A DNA stretch of 64,000 nucleotides from Pantanalinema rosaneae (lineage in GTDB: Bacteria; Cyanobacteriota; Cyanobacteriia; Leptolyngbyales; Leptolyngbyaceae), in NCBI RefSeq assembly GCF_050753385.1, contig NZ_JBLZFZ010000005.1, positions 115,209 to 179,208 of the forward strand, written 5' to 3'. A program made the translations under genes and the position numbers. Positions 53,384 to 62,332 of the stretch are shown here, piece after piece; the first letter of the stretch is position 1, and each line of letters starts with the position of its first letter. A model generated the notes under the pieces. That model was given only the letters and a program-made list of their open reading frames with translations, searched no databases and was not told the origin of the DNA.

Positions 53384-53760
53384 TGTCAGAGATTGTTGAC
53401 CTGAGTAGGTTTCCTGATTTTATTCAGACTATAATTTGACGAGTTTTTGCTTTTTTACGTCGCTATACGGACGGGTTTTAAAGAGATATGTAATGAGGCT
53501 TAATTTTTTGAAAAAATGAATTTTTTAGATGAACTAACTGGAGAAATACCTAAAAGATTCACAACGGATACGGAAAGTTTAAAGCTAAGATTAAGCCATT
53601 TTTTCTCCATTCTCAGTAACTTTTCTGAGCTTTTATTGAGTGATTGATCAACGATCGCGATCGGCATCGTTTTCAGTAGTAATTCCGAACCAACGCTGAT
53701 GCCCGCTACAGGCACGATCGCCGATTTTGGTATCCTTTGCGGCTCGCGATCGCGCTAACT

Positions 53761-53813
53761 GATCTCTCAGAGACGGCAATACCGATCTCTGAAGGTGGGA
53801 ATACCGATCTCTG
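53761..53813 (+). promoter_or_regulatory. Three-fold 22-23-bp iteration upstream of clpB
   Basis: GATCTCT begins at 53761, 53784 and 53806. Two units end in AATACC, and AATACCGATCTCTG occurs exactly twice (53778-53791, 53800-53813). The spacing is two helical turns. It ends 60 bp before the clpB ATG. Confidence 0.6.
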
Positions 53814-53872
53814 TCATCCTGCTAACTTCCTTACAATGGCGATAGCGGAAATTTAATCATCCAGGGGGAGTT

Positions 53873-56491
53873 ATGCAGCCAAACCAATCCCAAATGACGG
53901 AGAAAGCCTGGGAAGCCATTGTTAGAACTACAGATATTGTTAGACAGGTTCAACAACAACAAATTGAAACTGAACATCTGATGAAAGCCCTGCTCGAACA
54001 AGAGGGGATTGCCGTCAGTGTGTTCAATAAATTAAACATTAGTGTTCAACGGGTACGTGACTATACCGAAGCCTTTATTGCCCGCCAGCCGAAGATCTCG
54101 GGAAGTGGCAGTTCGGTCTATATGGGACGCAGCTTAGACACATTACTCGATCGCGCCGATGCCCTGCGGAAACAATACAACGACGAATTTATTTCGGTCG
54201 AACATTTTTTGCTGGCGTATGACAAAGACGAGCGATTTGGTAGAGGACTGTTCACTGAATTTAGACTAGATGAAGCTAAGCTCAAAGCAACGATCGACCA
54301 GATTCGAGGAAGCCAAAAAGTGACAGATCAGAATCCTGAGGGGAAATACGAGTCTTTAGAGAAATATGGGCGAGATCTGACGCAATTCGCTGAGGAAGGC
54401 AAACTTGACCCTGTGATTGGTCGAGATGACGAAATCCGCCGCACGATTCAAATTCTATCTCGCCGGACAAAAAATAATCCGGTACTGATTGGTGAGCCGG
54501 GGGTGGGCAAAACGGCGATCGCTGAAGGGCTGGCACAACGGATTGTCAGTGGTGATGTGCCACAATCGCTGAAGGATCGCAAACTGATTGCCCTGGATAT
54601 GGGGGCATTAATCGCCGGAGCCAAGTATCGCGGTGAGTTTGAGGAACGGTTAAAAGCTGTCCTCAAAGAAGTTACCGACTCCAAGGGTCAAATTATCCTC
54701 TTCATTGATGAAATTCATACCGTCGTTGGAGCGGGAGCCACTCAGGGGGCAATGGATGCAGGCAACCTGTTGAAGCCTATGCTGGCGCGGGGCGAACTGC
54801 GGTGTATTGGTGCGACCACGTTGGATGAATACCGCAAGTACATTGAGAAAGATGCGGCACTGGAACGGCGGTTCCAACAAGTTTATGTGGATCAGCCCAG
54901 CGTTGAAGATACGATCTCGATTCTGCGGGGTCTGAAGGAGCGGTATGAGGTTCACCACGGGGTAAAAATCTCCGATAGTGCGTTAGTGGCGGCGGCAACC
55001 CTATCCACCCGGTACATCAGCGATCGCTTCCTACCAGACAAGGCGATCGATCTGGTAGACGAAGCGGCGGCGAAGCTGAAAATGGAAATTACCTCTAAGC
55101 CAGAGGAATTAGACGAAGCCGATCGCAAGATTCTGCAACTGGAGATGGAAAAATTGTCGCTCCAGAAGGAAACCGATCCAGCTTCCCGCGATCGCCTGGA
55201 AAAACTGGAGAAAGAACTGGCCGATCTGAAAGAAGAACAAAGTACGCTAAATGCCCAGTGGCAGGCTGAAAAAGACAAGATCACCCAGATCCAATCCTTG
55301 AAGGAGGAGATCGATCGGGTGAATGTGGAAATTCAGCAGGCAGAACGGGATTACGACTTGAATCGGGCGGCTGAATTGAAGTACGGCAAGCTGACTAATT
55401 TGAACCGCCAACTGCAAGAAGCCGAACAACGGTTAACCGAAACCCAAACCAGCGGTAAATCTCTGTTGCGGGAAGAAGTCACCGAATCCGACATTGCCGA
55501 GATCATTTCTAAGTGGACAGGAATTCCGATTAGCAAACTGGTGGAGTCGGAGATGCAAAAACTCTTGCATTTAGAAGCCGAACTGCATCAGCGTGTGGTG
55601 GGTCAGGATGAAGCGGTGACTGCCGTCGCTGATGCGATTCAGCGATCGCGAGCCGGGTTAGCCGATCCCAATCGTCCGACTGCAAGCTTTATCTTCCTGG
55701 GCCCAACTGGGGTGGGTAAAACGGAACTGGCAAAAGCATTAGCCGCGTATCTCTTTGATACCGAGGAAGCGATGGTGCGGATTGATATGTCTGAGTACAT
55801 GGAGAAGCATACCGTTTCCCGGTTAATTGGTGCGCCTCCAGGGTACGTTGGCTATGACGAAGGTGGACAACTGACGGAAGCCATTCGTCGTCGTCCCTAT
55901 GCCGTAATTCTGTTTGATGAAATCGAGAAAGCCCATCCGGATGTATTCAACGTCATGTTGCAGATTCTCGATGATGGGCGGGTGACGGATGCTCAAGGGC
56001 ATACCGTAGACTTCAAGAACTCAGTGATCATCATGACCAGCAATATCGGTTCCCAATTCATTCTGGATGTTGCCGGTGACGACTCTCGCTATGACGAAAT
56101 GCGGAGCCGTGTCATGGAAGCGATGCGAACCAGCTTCCGACCGGAATTTCTCAACCGGATTGATGAGATCATTATCTTCCACGGCTTACAAAAGTCCGAA
56201 CTGCGGAAGATTGTGCAACTACAGGTGCAACGGTTGAGCAAGCGGTTAGCCGATCGCAAGATGGCACTGAAGTTATCGGATGCCGCGATCGACTTCCTGG
56301 CAGATGTGGGCTACGATCCGGTCTTCGGCGCTCGACCGTTGAAGCGAGCCATTCAACGCGAATTAGAAACCGCGATCGCGAAATCCATTTTGCGAGGAGA
56401 CTTCCATGAAAATGACACGATTTTTGTGGATGTGGAAAACGAACGGCTTGCCTTCAAGCGACTACCGTCGGAAGTGCTAACGACTCAATAA
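53873..56491 (+). CDS. clpB: ATP-dependent chaperone ClpB
   Basis: ClpB is a hexameric Hsp100 disaggregase that works with DnaK to rescue aggregated proteins. The 872-residue protein has the N domain (1-150), AAA-1 with Walker A GEPGVGKTA and Walker B ILFIDEIHT, a long middle coiled coil (about 400-530), and AAA-2 with GPTGVGKTE and VILFDEIEKAH. The pore loop GAKYRGEFE is present. No IGF/IGL-type ClpP-binding loop is seen, as expected for ClpB rather than ClpC. GGGGGAG lies 2-3 nt before the ATG. An unusual tandem iteration precedes it. Confidence 0.97.
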   Translation: MQPNQSQMTEKAWEAIVRTTDIVRQVQQQQIETEHLMKALLEQEGIAVSVFNKLNISVQRVRDYTEAFIARQPKISGSGSSVYMGRSLDTLLDRADALRKQYNDEFISVEHFLLAYDKDERFGRGLFTEFRLDEAKLKATIDQIRGSQKVTDQNPEGKYESLEKYGRDLTQFAEEGKLDPVIGRDDEIRRTIQILSRRTKNNPVLIGEPGVGKTAIAEGLAQRIVSGDVPQSLKDRKLIALDMGALIAGAKYRGEFEERLKAVLKEVTDSKGQIILFIDEIHTVVGAGATQGAMDAGNLLKPMLARGELRCIGATTLDEYRKYIEKDAALERRFQQVYVDQPSVEDTISILRGLKERYEVHHGVKISDSALVAAATLSTRYISDRFLPDKAIDLVDEAAAKLKMEITSKPEELDEADRKILQLEMEKLSLQKETDPASRDRLEKLEKELADLKEEQSTLNAQWQAEKDKITQIQSLKEEIDRVNVEIQQAERDYDLNRAAELKYGKLTNLNRQLQEAEQRLTETQTSGKSLLREEVTESDIAEIISKWTGIPISKLVESEMQKLLHLEAELHQRVVGQDEAVTAVADAIQRSRAGLADPNRPTASFIFLGPTGVGKTELAKALAAYLFDTEEAMVRIDMSEYMEKHTVSRLIGAPPGYVGYDEGGQLTEAIRRRPYAVILFDEIEKAHPDVFNVMLQILDDGRVTDAQGHTVDFKNSVIIMTSNIGSQFILDVAGDDSRYDEMRSRVMEAMRTSFRPEFLNRIDEIIIFHGLQKSELRKIVQLQVQRLSKRLADRKMALKLSDAAIDFLADVGYDPVFGARPLKRAIQRELETAIAKSILRGDFHENDTIFVDVENERLAFKRLPSEVLTTQ

Positions 56492-56873
56492 CCTGATAAC
56501 TCAATAACAGAGATAGTTTTAGGGGTGGGCAATGGTTCACCCCGATTTTGTTATCCCAATTCACAAAAAACCCTCCAGCACGATCGAGCTAGAGGGAGTC
56601 TTTCCGCACACAACCAAGGAGATAGCTTGACGGGATTGACTAGAGGTAAACAGACAGAGAGAAACGAATTCCACCTAAGCGGGCAAAATGGTTCGGGACG
56701 TAGTGCCATTCCAGGAGAAGGCAGGATTGAGGTTTAGGAGGTTAACAGGTTGCCTGGGTTCAGGTGGATTGACGAAATTATTACCGAGAGCCTGCCAAGA
56801 AACAGGCGCATAAGATACAAAAGAAGGGAATCAGGTTTTTATTTCCCCGTTCTACGCTCGATTTTTTGTCATT
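56492..56873. other. Intergenic stretch after clpB
   Basis: Contains the terminator-like hairpin 56571-56596. The rest is the leader side of the protease gene; a 70-codon frame there is not credible. Confidence 0.5.
56571..56596 (+). terminator. Terminator-like hairpin downstream of clpB
   Basis: CCCTCCAGC pairs with GCTAGAGGG with one mismatch around an 8-nt loop, followed by a short AGTCTTT. Confidence 0.5.
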
Positions 56874-57887
56874 ATGCCAACCTATACCGGAATTTCTAGT
56901 GAAGCCTTTCGTCACCCGCTCGATCGTCAGGCAGAAGAAACTCTGCGGTCTGTGCCAGGGTTTGACTTAGTTGCCCGCCGCTTTGTCGAATACTTATCTG
57001 AGCGTCCCCGCTTTGTCTATTTGATGGGAAATAGTATTCAGGTTGGGCCTCGGCAGTATGCTTCGGTATACCAAATATTCCGCGACTGCTTACGGGATTT
57101 AGATATTTACCCTGAACCCGATCTATTTATTTCCCAGAATCCCCTGGTGAATGCGGTGGCATTAGGGCAGGACCACCCCAGCATCACGATTAACAGTGGG
57201 CTGCTGGACTTGATGAATGAAACCGAATTGCGAACCGTGATCGCCCATGAACTGGGACATATCAAGTGTGGGCACAGTACCCTGATCCAAATGGCAATGT
57301 GGACGGTTCAGGCGGTTTCCGGGTTAGCCGATTTAACCTTTGGCTTAAGTACCCTGATTACCACGGGGCTACTAATGGCATTTTTTGAGTGGTTACGCAA
57401 AGCCGAACTCTCTGCCGATCGCGCGGCGCTGTTAGTCACCGATGATCTGAATCCCGTCATGCACACGATGATGAAAATGGCGGGTGGTAGCACCAAACAT
57501 GCCCACGAAATTAGCCTGGATGAATTCATTCGGCAGTCAGAACGCTATCAGGGCTTAGATGAAGATGGCTTAAACCAAATTTATAAATTCTTCCTGTACA
57601 ACGATCTTTCGGCTGGTGTGTTTCTTACCCATCCCTTTGCCGTAGAACGAGTTCACTTTTTACGGGAATGGTCGGGTTCTGAGGACTACCGCCAAATTCG
57701 CCAGGGAAACTATCGCCGCGCCGGAGCCGAAGGATCGGTAGATGTGCCGGTGCAACCCACAGACCCAACGACTCCCCCCCAATCGCCTAACTCCACATCC
57801 AGCACTACCCAAGCTGAAGTAGACAACCTCCGTCGCCAATTAGAAGAACTACAACAGGAAATCGATCGCATCAAGCGATCGGAATAA
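56874..57887 (+). CDS. M48-family zinc metalloprotease
   Basis: A 337-residue protease related to HtpX/Oma1-like M48 enzymes. The zinc motif VIAHELGHIKCGH places His125 and His129, with Glu126 as general base. A third ligand is likely the Glu of RKAELSADRAAL (about 176). Two adjacent hydrophobic stretches (about 136-172) could anchor it in the membrane. The C-terminus is a Pro/Ser/Thr linker followed by a short coiled coil (AEVDNLRRQLEELQQEIDRIK). It probably degrades damaged membrane or periplasmic proteins. It lies downstream of clpB but with its own leader. Confidence 0.92.
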   Translation: MPTYTGISSEAFRHPLDRQAEETLRSVPGFDLVARRFVEYLSERPRFVYLMGNSIQVGPRQYASVYQIFRDCLRDLDIYPEPDLFISQNPLVNAVALGQDHPSITINSGLLDLMNETELRTVIAHELGHIKCGHSTLIQMAMWTVQAVSGLADLTFGLSTLITTGLLMAFFEWLRKAELSADRAALLVTDDLNPVMHTMMKMAGGSTKHAHEISLDEFIRQSERYQGLDEDGLNQIYKFFLYNDLSAGVFLTHPFAVERVHFLREWSGSEDYRQIRQGNYRRAGAEGSVDVPVQPTDPTTPPQSPNSTSSTTQAEVDNLRRQLEELQQEIDRIKRSE

Positions 57888-57891
57888 TCTC

Positions 57892-58683
57892 CTATCTCAC
57901 TTTACGCTGGGCTAGATGACCATTGATTAATTGCAGCACTGGATGATTGGACTGGCGAATTAGGGTTTCATCGTGGGTTGTGACAATGATCGTGATGCCG
58001 ATCATGTTCAGCTTCTTCAAAATCTTGATCACCTGCCAGGAATTATCCGCATCCAGGTTGCCAGTGGGTTCATCTGCCAGCAATAAGGGAGGAGTGCTGA
58101 CGATCGCGCGGGCAATGCTGACCCGTTGTTGTTCCCCACCCGATAGTTCTTCAGGAAAACAATCCGCTTTATGTTGTAAACCCACCATTTTGAGTGCAGG
58201 TTGCAAGCGGCGATCGATCTCCAGCCGAGGAAAGCCCTGTGCCCAAAGGACAAAGCCAATATTTTCCAATACGGTACGGCGGGGAATTAATTTATAGTCT
58301 TGAAACACCACCCCAATCCGCCGCCGCAACATGGCTAAACGATCGCCCTTGAGCGACGAGATCCCCTGACCATCAACAATAACTTCTCCAGTGGTGGCTC
58401 GTTCTGCTCCGTAAAACAGCTTCAGTAAGGTAGACTTGCCAGAACCAGAAGCCCCCGTAATAAACAGAAATTCACCGCGTTGAATCTCCAAATTGGCATT
58501 AATCAACGCCTTCGTGCCATTCGGATAGATCTTGCTGACATTTTGCAGTGTGACGATCGCCGCCGTTCCTGAAGTTGGCACCCCTTGATCGGTCGTGCTA
58601 CCCACTTCTGACATTGGTATTGGTGACGATCGAGGGCGATGTTGCCCGGAACCAGCGACCCGACGATTACTGACCATACGCAT
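57892..58683 (-). CDS. ftsE: Cell-division ABC ATPase FtsE
   Basis: FtsE is the ATPase partner of the membrane protein FtsX; together they activate peptidoglycan hydrolases at the division site. The ATPase core has Walker A GASGSGKST, the Q-loop VFQDYKLIPRRTV, signature LSGGEQQRVSIA, Walker B LLLADEPTGNLD and switch His TTHDE. The phrase IYPNGTKALINANLEIQRGEFLFI is typical of FtsE. An N-terminal extension of about 40 hydrophilic residues is present; the ATG at residue 24 (MSEVGST) is an alternative start. ftsX is not in the window. Confidence 0.93.
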   Translation of the reverse strand: MRMVSNRRVAGSGQHRPRSSPIPMSEVGSTTDQGVPTSGTAAIVTLQNVSKIYPNGTKALINANLEIQRGEFLFITGASGSGKSTLLKLFYGAERATTGEVIVDGQGISSLKGDRLAMLRRRIGVVFQDYKLIPRRTVLENIGFVLWAQGFPRLEIDRRLQPALKMVGLQHKADCFPEELSGGEQQRVSIARAIVSTPPLLLADEPTGNLDADNSWQVIKILKKLNMIGITIIVTTHDETLIRQSNHPVLQLINGHLAQRKVR

Positions 58684-58811
58684 CCAGAGTCCAATCAGTG
58701 ATCACGCACTCATATTGCAAGCAACTGGCAATCCAGCGCACTTCATTAGACCACAGAACCTTCAGGATGACGCACCCGTTTTAGGCGATCGCGAGGCATA
58801 ACTCAGTTTCT

Positions 58812-58843
58812 CCCCATCTCCCCATCTCCCTATCTCCCTATCC
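58812..58843. repeat. Octamer tandem repeat at the end of the TagA-type gene
   Basis: Four units CCCCATCT, CCCCATCT, CCCTATCT, CCCTATCC in a row. The last unit contains the stop codon of the neighbouring leftward gene. Confidence 0.7.
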
Positions 58844-59596
58844 TTTCCCCCGCAAGCGATAGACTAGCGATCGCCACGCAAAATGGGGTAGAGCCAACAT
58901 CCGTCGCCAACGCCAGGGTTCTTGATAGAGCCGGTACAACCATTCCAAATTATTGTTCCGTAGCCAACCCGGAGCGCGAACTTTCACACCCGCCCAGATA
59001 TCGAAACTGCCACCCACCCCGATCCAGATCGCATTCGGACAAAGGTGACGGTGTTCCATGATCCAGAATTCCTGCCGGGGTACGCCTAATCCCACCAGGA
59101 TCAATTGGGGTTGCAGGTCTTTCAAGCGTTGCTGAAAGGCAGGTTGGTCTTCTGGAGCCAGAAAACCATTTTGCACTCCGGCAAACCGCAATCCGGGCGA
59201 TCGTTGTTGCCAAATCTTAGCCGCCGTTTCCGCCACTCCAGGCGCACCGCCATAGAAGAAGACTGTCCCTAAGTCAGATCGTAGTCCCATTTGTTGCAAG
59301 AGCGATTCTGCCAGTTCAATTCCCGGACAGCGAACGGCTCGTTTACCATACAGTTTCAGGTAAAACACGACCCCGGCTCCATCGGGAATCACCAAGTCCG
59401 CCTGCTCAATTGCTGCTGCCAGCCGAGAATTTTGTTCTGCCTGCATTGCCATTTCGGCATTTAGCGTCACAACATGGCATCCTTGCCGTTGCTGTATTCG
59501 GCGTACCAGCCAGCCCGTGTAATCATCCAATAAATGTAGGGGTAGACCCAGTACGGAAAATAGTTGGGGAGTATCGGGGATCGCCTGTTGCACCAT
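58838..59596 (-). CDS. WecB/TagA/CpsF-family glycosyltransferase
   Basis: A 252-residue GT26 enzyme that transfers an N-acetylhexosamine(-uronic) sugar to a lipid-linked acceptor in polysaccharide or teichoic-acid-like synthesis. Diagnostic segments are LVIPDGAGVVFYLKLYGKRAVRCPGIELAESLL, the VFFYGGAPGVAETAA region and LILVGLGVPRQEFWIMEH, followed by IWIGVGGSFDIWAG. The C-terminus WLRNNNLEWLYRLYQEPWRWRRML is typical. It is probably associated with the inner membrane surface. The stop codon lies within a tandem octamer repeat. Confidence 0.95.
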   Translation of the reverse strand: MVQQAIPDTPQLFSVLGLPLHLLDDYTGWLVRRIQQRQGCHVVTLNAEMAMQAEQNSRLAAAIEQADLVIPDGAGVVFYLKLYGKRAVRCPGIELAESLLQQMGLRSDLGTVFFYGGAPGVAETAAKIWQQRSPGLRFAGVQNGFLAPEDQPAFQQRLKDLQPQLILVGLGVPRQEFWIMEHRHLCPNAIWIGVGGSFDIWAGVKVRAPGWLRNNNLEWLYRLYQEPWRWRRMLALPHFAWRSLVYRLRGKG

Positions 59597-59727
59597 TGTT
59601 CCTCATGCCCAAGATTGCCAACCTATTTAAGCATTAAATTAGTCCAGTCATGGAGATCGCCTGGGCTACTCTTCACGAATGGATCTGGGGCTGATATAAC
59701 CAGAAGTGGTGTAGTCAGGATAGGGCG

Positions 59728-60465
59728 ATGACAGAGCAAGCGATGCGGACAGAATGGGTCAAAGTGACAAATGGGGATTTAGAGATTGATGCTTACCTGG
59801 CAGAACCGACTGGAGCAGGTTCATTTCCGGGTATCATCGTGATTCAGGAAATCTTTGGGGTGAATTCCCATATTCGATCGGTGACCGAACGCCTTGCCAA
59901 AGCTGGATATGTGGCGATCGCGCCAGCGATTTTTCAGCGTACTGCTCCTGGGTTTGAGGTTGGCTACAGTGAGGCGGATACCGTTCTAGGGCGGGAACAT
60001 AAAGACCAAACTAAAGCCAATGAGTTATTGAGTGATATCCAAGCGACGATCGCCGATCTCAAATCCAGAACGAATGTGAAAGCAGGGGGATTTGGCACGA
60101 TCGGCTTTTGTTTTGGCGGGCATGTGGTGTATTTAGCTGCAACTCTGCCCGATGTGAAAGCAACAGCCTCCTTTTATGGAGCCGGGATTGCCACGATGAC
60201 TCCGGGGGGTGGCGCACCAACGCTCGATCGCACTGCCGAGATTCACGGCAAACTCTATGCCTTCTTTGGCACTGAAGATCCCTTAATTCCAGTGGCACAG
60301 ATTGATCAAATTGAGGTCGCCCTGCAACAGCACCAAATTGATCACCAGGTTTTCCGCTATCCAGCCGGACATGGTTTTTGCTGCGATCAACGCGCTGACT
60401 ACAGACCAGAAGCCGCCGCCGATGCCTGGAACCATGTGATGCAGCTTTACCACGATACGTTGTAG
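59728..60465 (+). CDS. Dienelactone hydrolase-family protein
   Basis: An alpha/beta-hydrolase of 245 residues. The Cys nucleophile elbow GFCFGG (Cys128), the Asp in FFGTEDPLIPV (about 184) and the His in YPAGHGFCCDQRADY (about 215) form a Cys-Asp-His triad, as in carboxymethylenebutenolidase. The Glu of IQEIFGV (41) is conserved. Physiological substrates of cyanobacterial members are unknown; lactone or ester hydrolysis is expected. It stands alone between the TagA-type and OYE genes. Confidence 0.93.
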   Translation: MTEQAMRTEWVKVTNGDLEIDAYLAEPTGAGSFPGIIVIQEIFGVNSHIRSVTERLAKAGYVAIAPAIFQRTAPGFEVGYSEADTVLGREHKDQTKANELLSDIQATIADLKSRTNVKAGGFGTIGFCFGGHVVYLAATLPDVKATASFYGAGIATMTPGGGAPTLDRTAEIHGKLYAFFGTEDPLIPVAQIDQIEVALQQHQIDHQVFRYPAGHGFCCDQRADYRPEAAADAWNHVMQLYHDTL

Positions 60466-60535
60466 CCTCAAATTTTGAGTTTTAATCAACAATGGGACAA
60501 CCACCAAGGATTGCCCCACTCGCGAGAGATTTGAG

Positions 60536-61645
60536 TTAAGCAGGTTGGCGTTCTAGTGTTGGGTAGTCGGTGTAGCCTTTCTCGGTGCCGCCGTAGAAGG
60601 TAGAGCGATCGTAGGGATTCAGCGGTGCATCTAGCGCGAACCGTTCGACCAGATCGGGATTCGCAATATACAGTCTGCCAAAGGCAATCAAATCTGCGTC
60701 TCCTGCGGCGATCGTGGCGTTGGCTAATTCGCGATCGTAGCCACCGGCAGACATAATCGTGCCACTGTAGACTGAGCGGAAATACCGACAGGTGAGGGCA
60801 TCGGGGTGATCGGCTTGACTGGAGGCGATCGCATCGGCTCGGGGTTCGACGAAATGTAGGTAAGCCAGATTAAAGCGATCAAGTTGTTGCACCACGTAGG
60901 TAAATAGCGCTTTGCGGTTGGAGTCTCCCATGTCGTTAAACGTGCCGCTAGGAGCTAACCGAACGCCGACGCGATCGCTACCCCAAACATCCGTGACCGC
61001 CGTGACTACTTCTAACAAAAAGCGGGTGCGATTTTCGATCGAGCCACCATACTGATCGGTGCGCTGATTCGTATTATCTTGCAGAAATTGATCCGGCAAA
61101 TAACCATTGGCAGCATGAATTTCGACCCCATCAAATCCGGCTTCTAAAGCATTGGCTGCCGCTCGACGATAATCCTCCACAATACCGGGAATTTCCTCGG
61201 TTTCCAGAGCGCGGGGGGTGACAAATGGTTGCTCCCCAGTGTAGGTTGATGCCATACCCGCCGGGGCGATCGCACTGGGAGCCACGGGTAACGCTCCGTC
61301 CGGTTGCAGCGAGGGATGGGAAATCCGTCCAACATGCCAGAGTTGTAAGAAAATGCGTCCACCCTGGGCATGAACCGCCTCAGTAACTTGCTGCCAGCCA
61401 GCCACTTGTTCCGCCGAATAAATGCCAGGGGTGCTGGGATAGCCCATACCTTGCGGTGAAATTTGACTGGCTTCGGTGATAATTAGCCCAGCCGAGGCAC
61501 GTTGGGTGTAATAGGTCACATTTAGCTCTCCAGGCACATAGCCCTCTCCAGCCCGATTCCGAGTCAGTGGAGCCATCACCATACGATTCGGCAATTCGTA
61601 GCGACCAAGTTTAACCGGAGATAGCAGGGGTATATCGCGATCCAT
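60536..61645 (-). CDS. Old Yellow Enzyme-family alkene reductase
   Basis: A 369-residue FMN enzyme that reduces activated C=C bonds (enones, N-ethylmaleimide) with NADPH. The barrel shows VMAPLTRNRA, the FMN/substrate residues of LQLWHVGRISH, the His177-Asn180 pair and Tyr182 in IHAANGYLPDQFLQDNTNQRTDQYGGSIENR, and LIAFGRLYIANPDLVER at the C-terminus. Such enzymes detoxify reactive electrophiles. It is divergent from an ArsR regulator, with palindromic sites between them, so its expression is probably controlled by that protein. Confidence 0.95.
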   Translation of the reverse strand: MDRDIPLLSPVKLGRYELPNRMVMAPLTRNRAGEGYVPGELNVTYYTQRASAGLIITEASQISPQGMGYPSTPGIYSAEQVAGWQQVTEAVHAQGGRIFLQLWHVGRISHPSLQPDGALPVAPSAIAPAGMASTYTGEQPFVTPRALETEEIPGIVEDYRRAAANALEAGFDGVEIHAANGYLPDQFLQDNTNQRTDQYGGSIENRTRFLLEVVTAVTDVWGSDRVGVRLAPSGTFNDMGDSNRKALFTYVVQQLDRFNLAYLHFVEPRADAIASSQADHPDALTCRYFRSVYSGTIMSAGGYDRELANATIAAGDADLIAFGRLYIANPDLVERFALDAPLNPYDRSTFYGGTEKGYTDYPTLERQPA

Positions 61646-61686
61646 TCTCCAAACTCCTGGGATTGCTAAGCGAGTAGCGTTATTTA

Positions 61687-61710
61687 GTAGTTAAGCAACT
61701 ATTTAACTAC
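61687..61710. promoter_or_regulatory. Predicted ArsR operator between the OYE gene and its regulator
   Basis: GTAGTTAA and TTAACTAC form perfect 8-bp arms around an 8-bp centre. It lies 42 bp before the OYE start and 116 bp before the regulator start. The half-site TTAACTA, preceded by ATT, recurs at 61748-61754. Confidence 0.6.
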
Positions 61711-61825
61711 AGGATAGCCAGCCATGTTTAGACAGTCAAGTACTTATTTAACTATTTCACTACAATCTATCCCAGCCTAAGATAAAGGTAGGATTCTGGC
61801 TCTCATTTTAGTTTGGTCACTCTCT

Positions 61826-62173
61826 ATGGTTAAACATTCTGATCATCAATCTATTAGTTCGGTCGATTCGAGTCATAAAGCCGACACCGAGTACCGAGCC
61901 AAGATTTTTGCAGCCCTGGCTGACCCAACCCGGCTCCGGATTGTCGAATTGTTAGCCGCCCAAGGAGAACTGAGTGGGTCAGAGATTGCCAACCAGATGG
62001 GGATTAGTCTGGCGCTGTTTTGTCATCACTCTAGAACCTTAGCCGAAGCTGGATTAATTCATATCCGCCGTGAGGGGCAAACAAAGTACAACTCATTGAA
62101 TCGATCGCTCCTGAGTGATTGTTTCAGTAGTCTCCAAGACGGCAACGAGGTTACGACGGAGATAGAACACTAG
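61826..62173 (+). CDS. ArsR/SmtB-family transcriptional regulator
   Basis: A 115-residue winged-helix repressor: FAALADPTRLRIVELLAAQGELSGSEIANQMG, then the recognition helix ISLALFCHHSRTLAEAGL and wing IHIRREGQTKYNSL. The metal-binding motifs of ArsR or SmtB (CxC in helix 3, or DxH and HxxE in helix 5) are not evident. Cys66 lies at the start of the recognition helix and Cys99 in the C-terminal helix, so a thiol-based redox or electrophile sensor is possible (inference). It is divergent from the OYE gene and probably represses it and itself. Confidence 0.92.
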   Translation: MVKHSDHQSISSVDSSHKADTEYRAKIFAALADPTRLRIVELLAAQGELSGSEIANQMGISLALFCHHSRTLAEAGLIHIRREGQTKYNSLNRSLLSDCFSSLQDGNEVTTEIEH

Positions 62174-62332
62174 ATCTAGTGATGGTATAAGAAATTGCAG
62201 TTGAGCTAACTCTATTAGTAGAATTGATCAGGTTTTCTAATTAATTTGATCGCTTCGATCGCCTTCTAAAATAACTCGAAATCAAGCAATAAAGATTGAT
62301 TTTTTGGCAGGAATTGCCCTTATGATGAAGGA

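Larger units (their letters stand above)
53345..53872. other. Intergenic stretch between the 140-residue gene and clpB
   Basis: Contains a hairpin over the leftward gene's ribosome binding site, a weak leftward -10 (TATAGT, 53428-53433) and a three-fold iteration upstream of clpB. A 71-codon leftward frame (53500-53715) shows no protein-like features. Confidence 0.5.

Noticed and set aside
53500..53715. 71-codon leftward ORF upstream of clpB
   Set aside because: Composition is not protein-like, with no ribosome binding site and no recognisable domain. It lies in AT-rich intergenic DNA.
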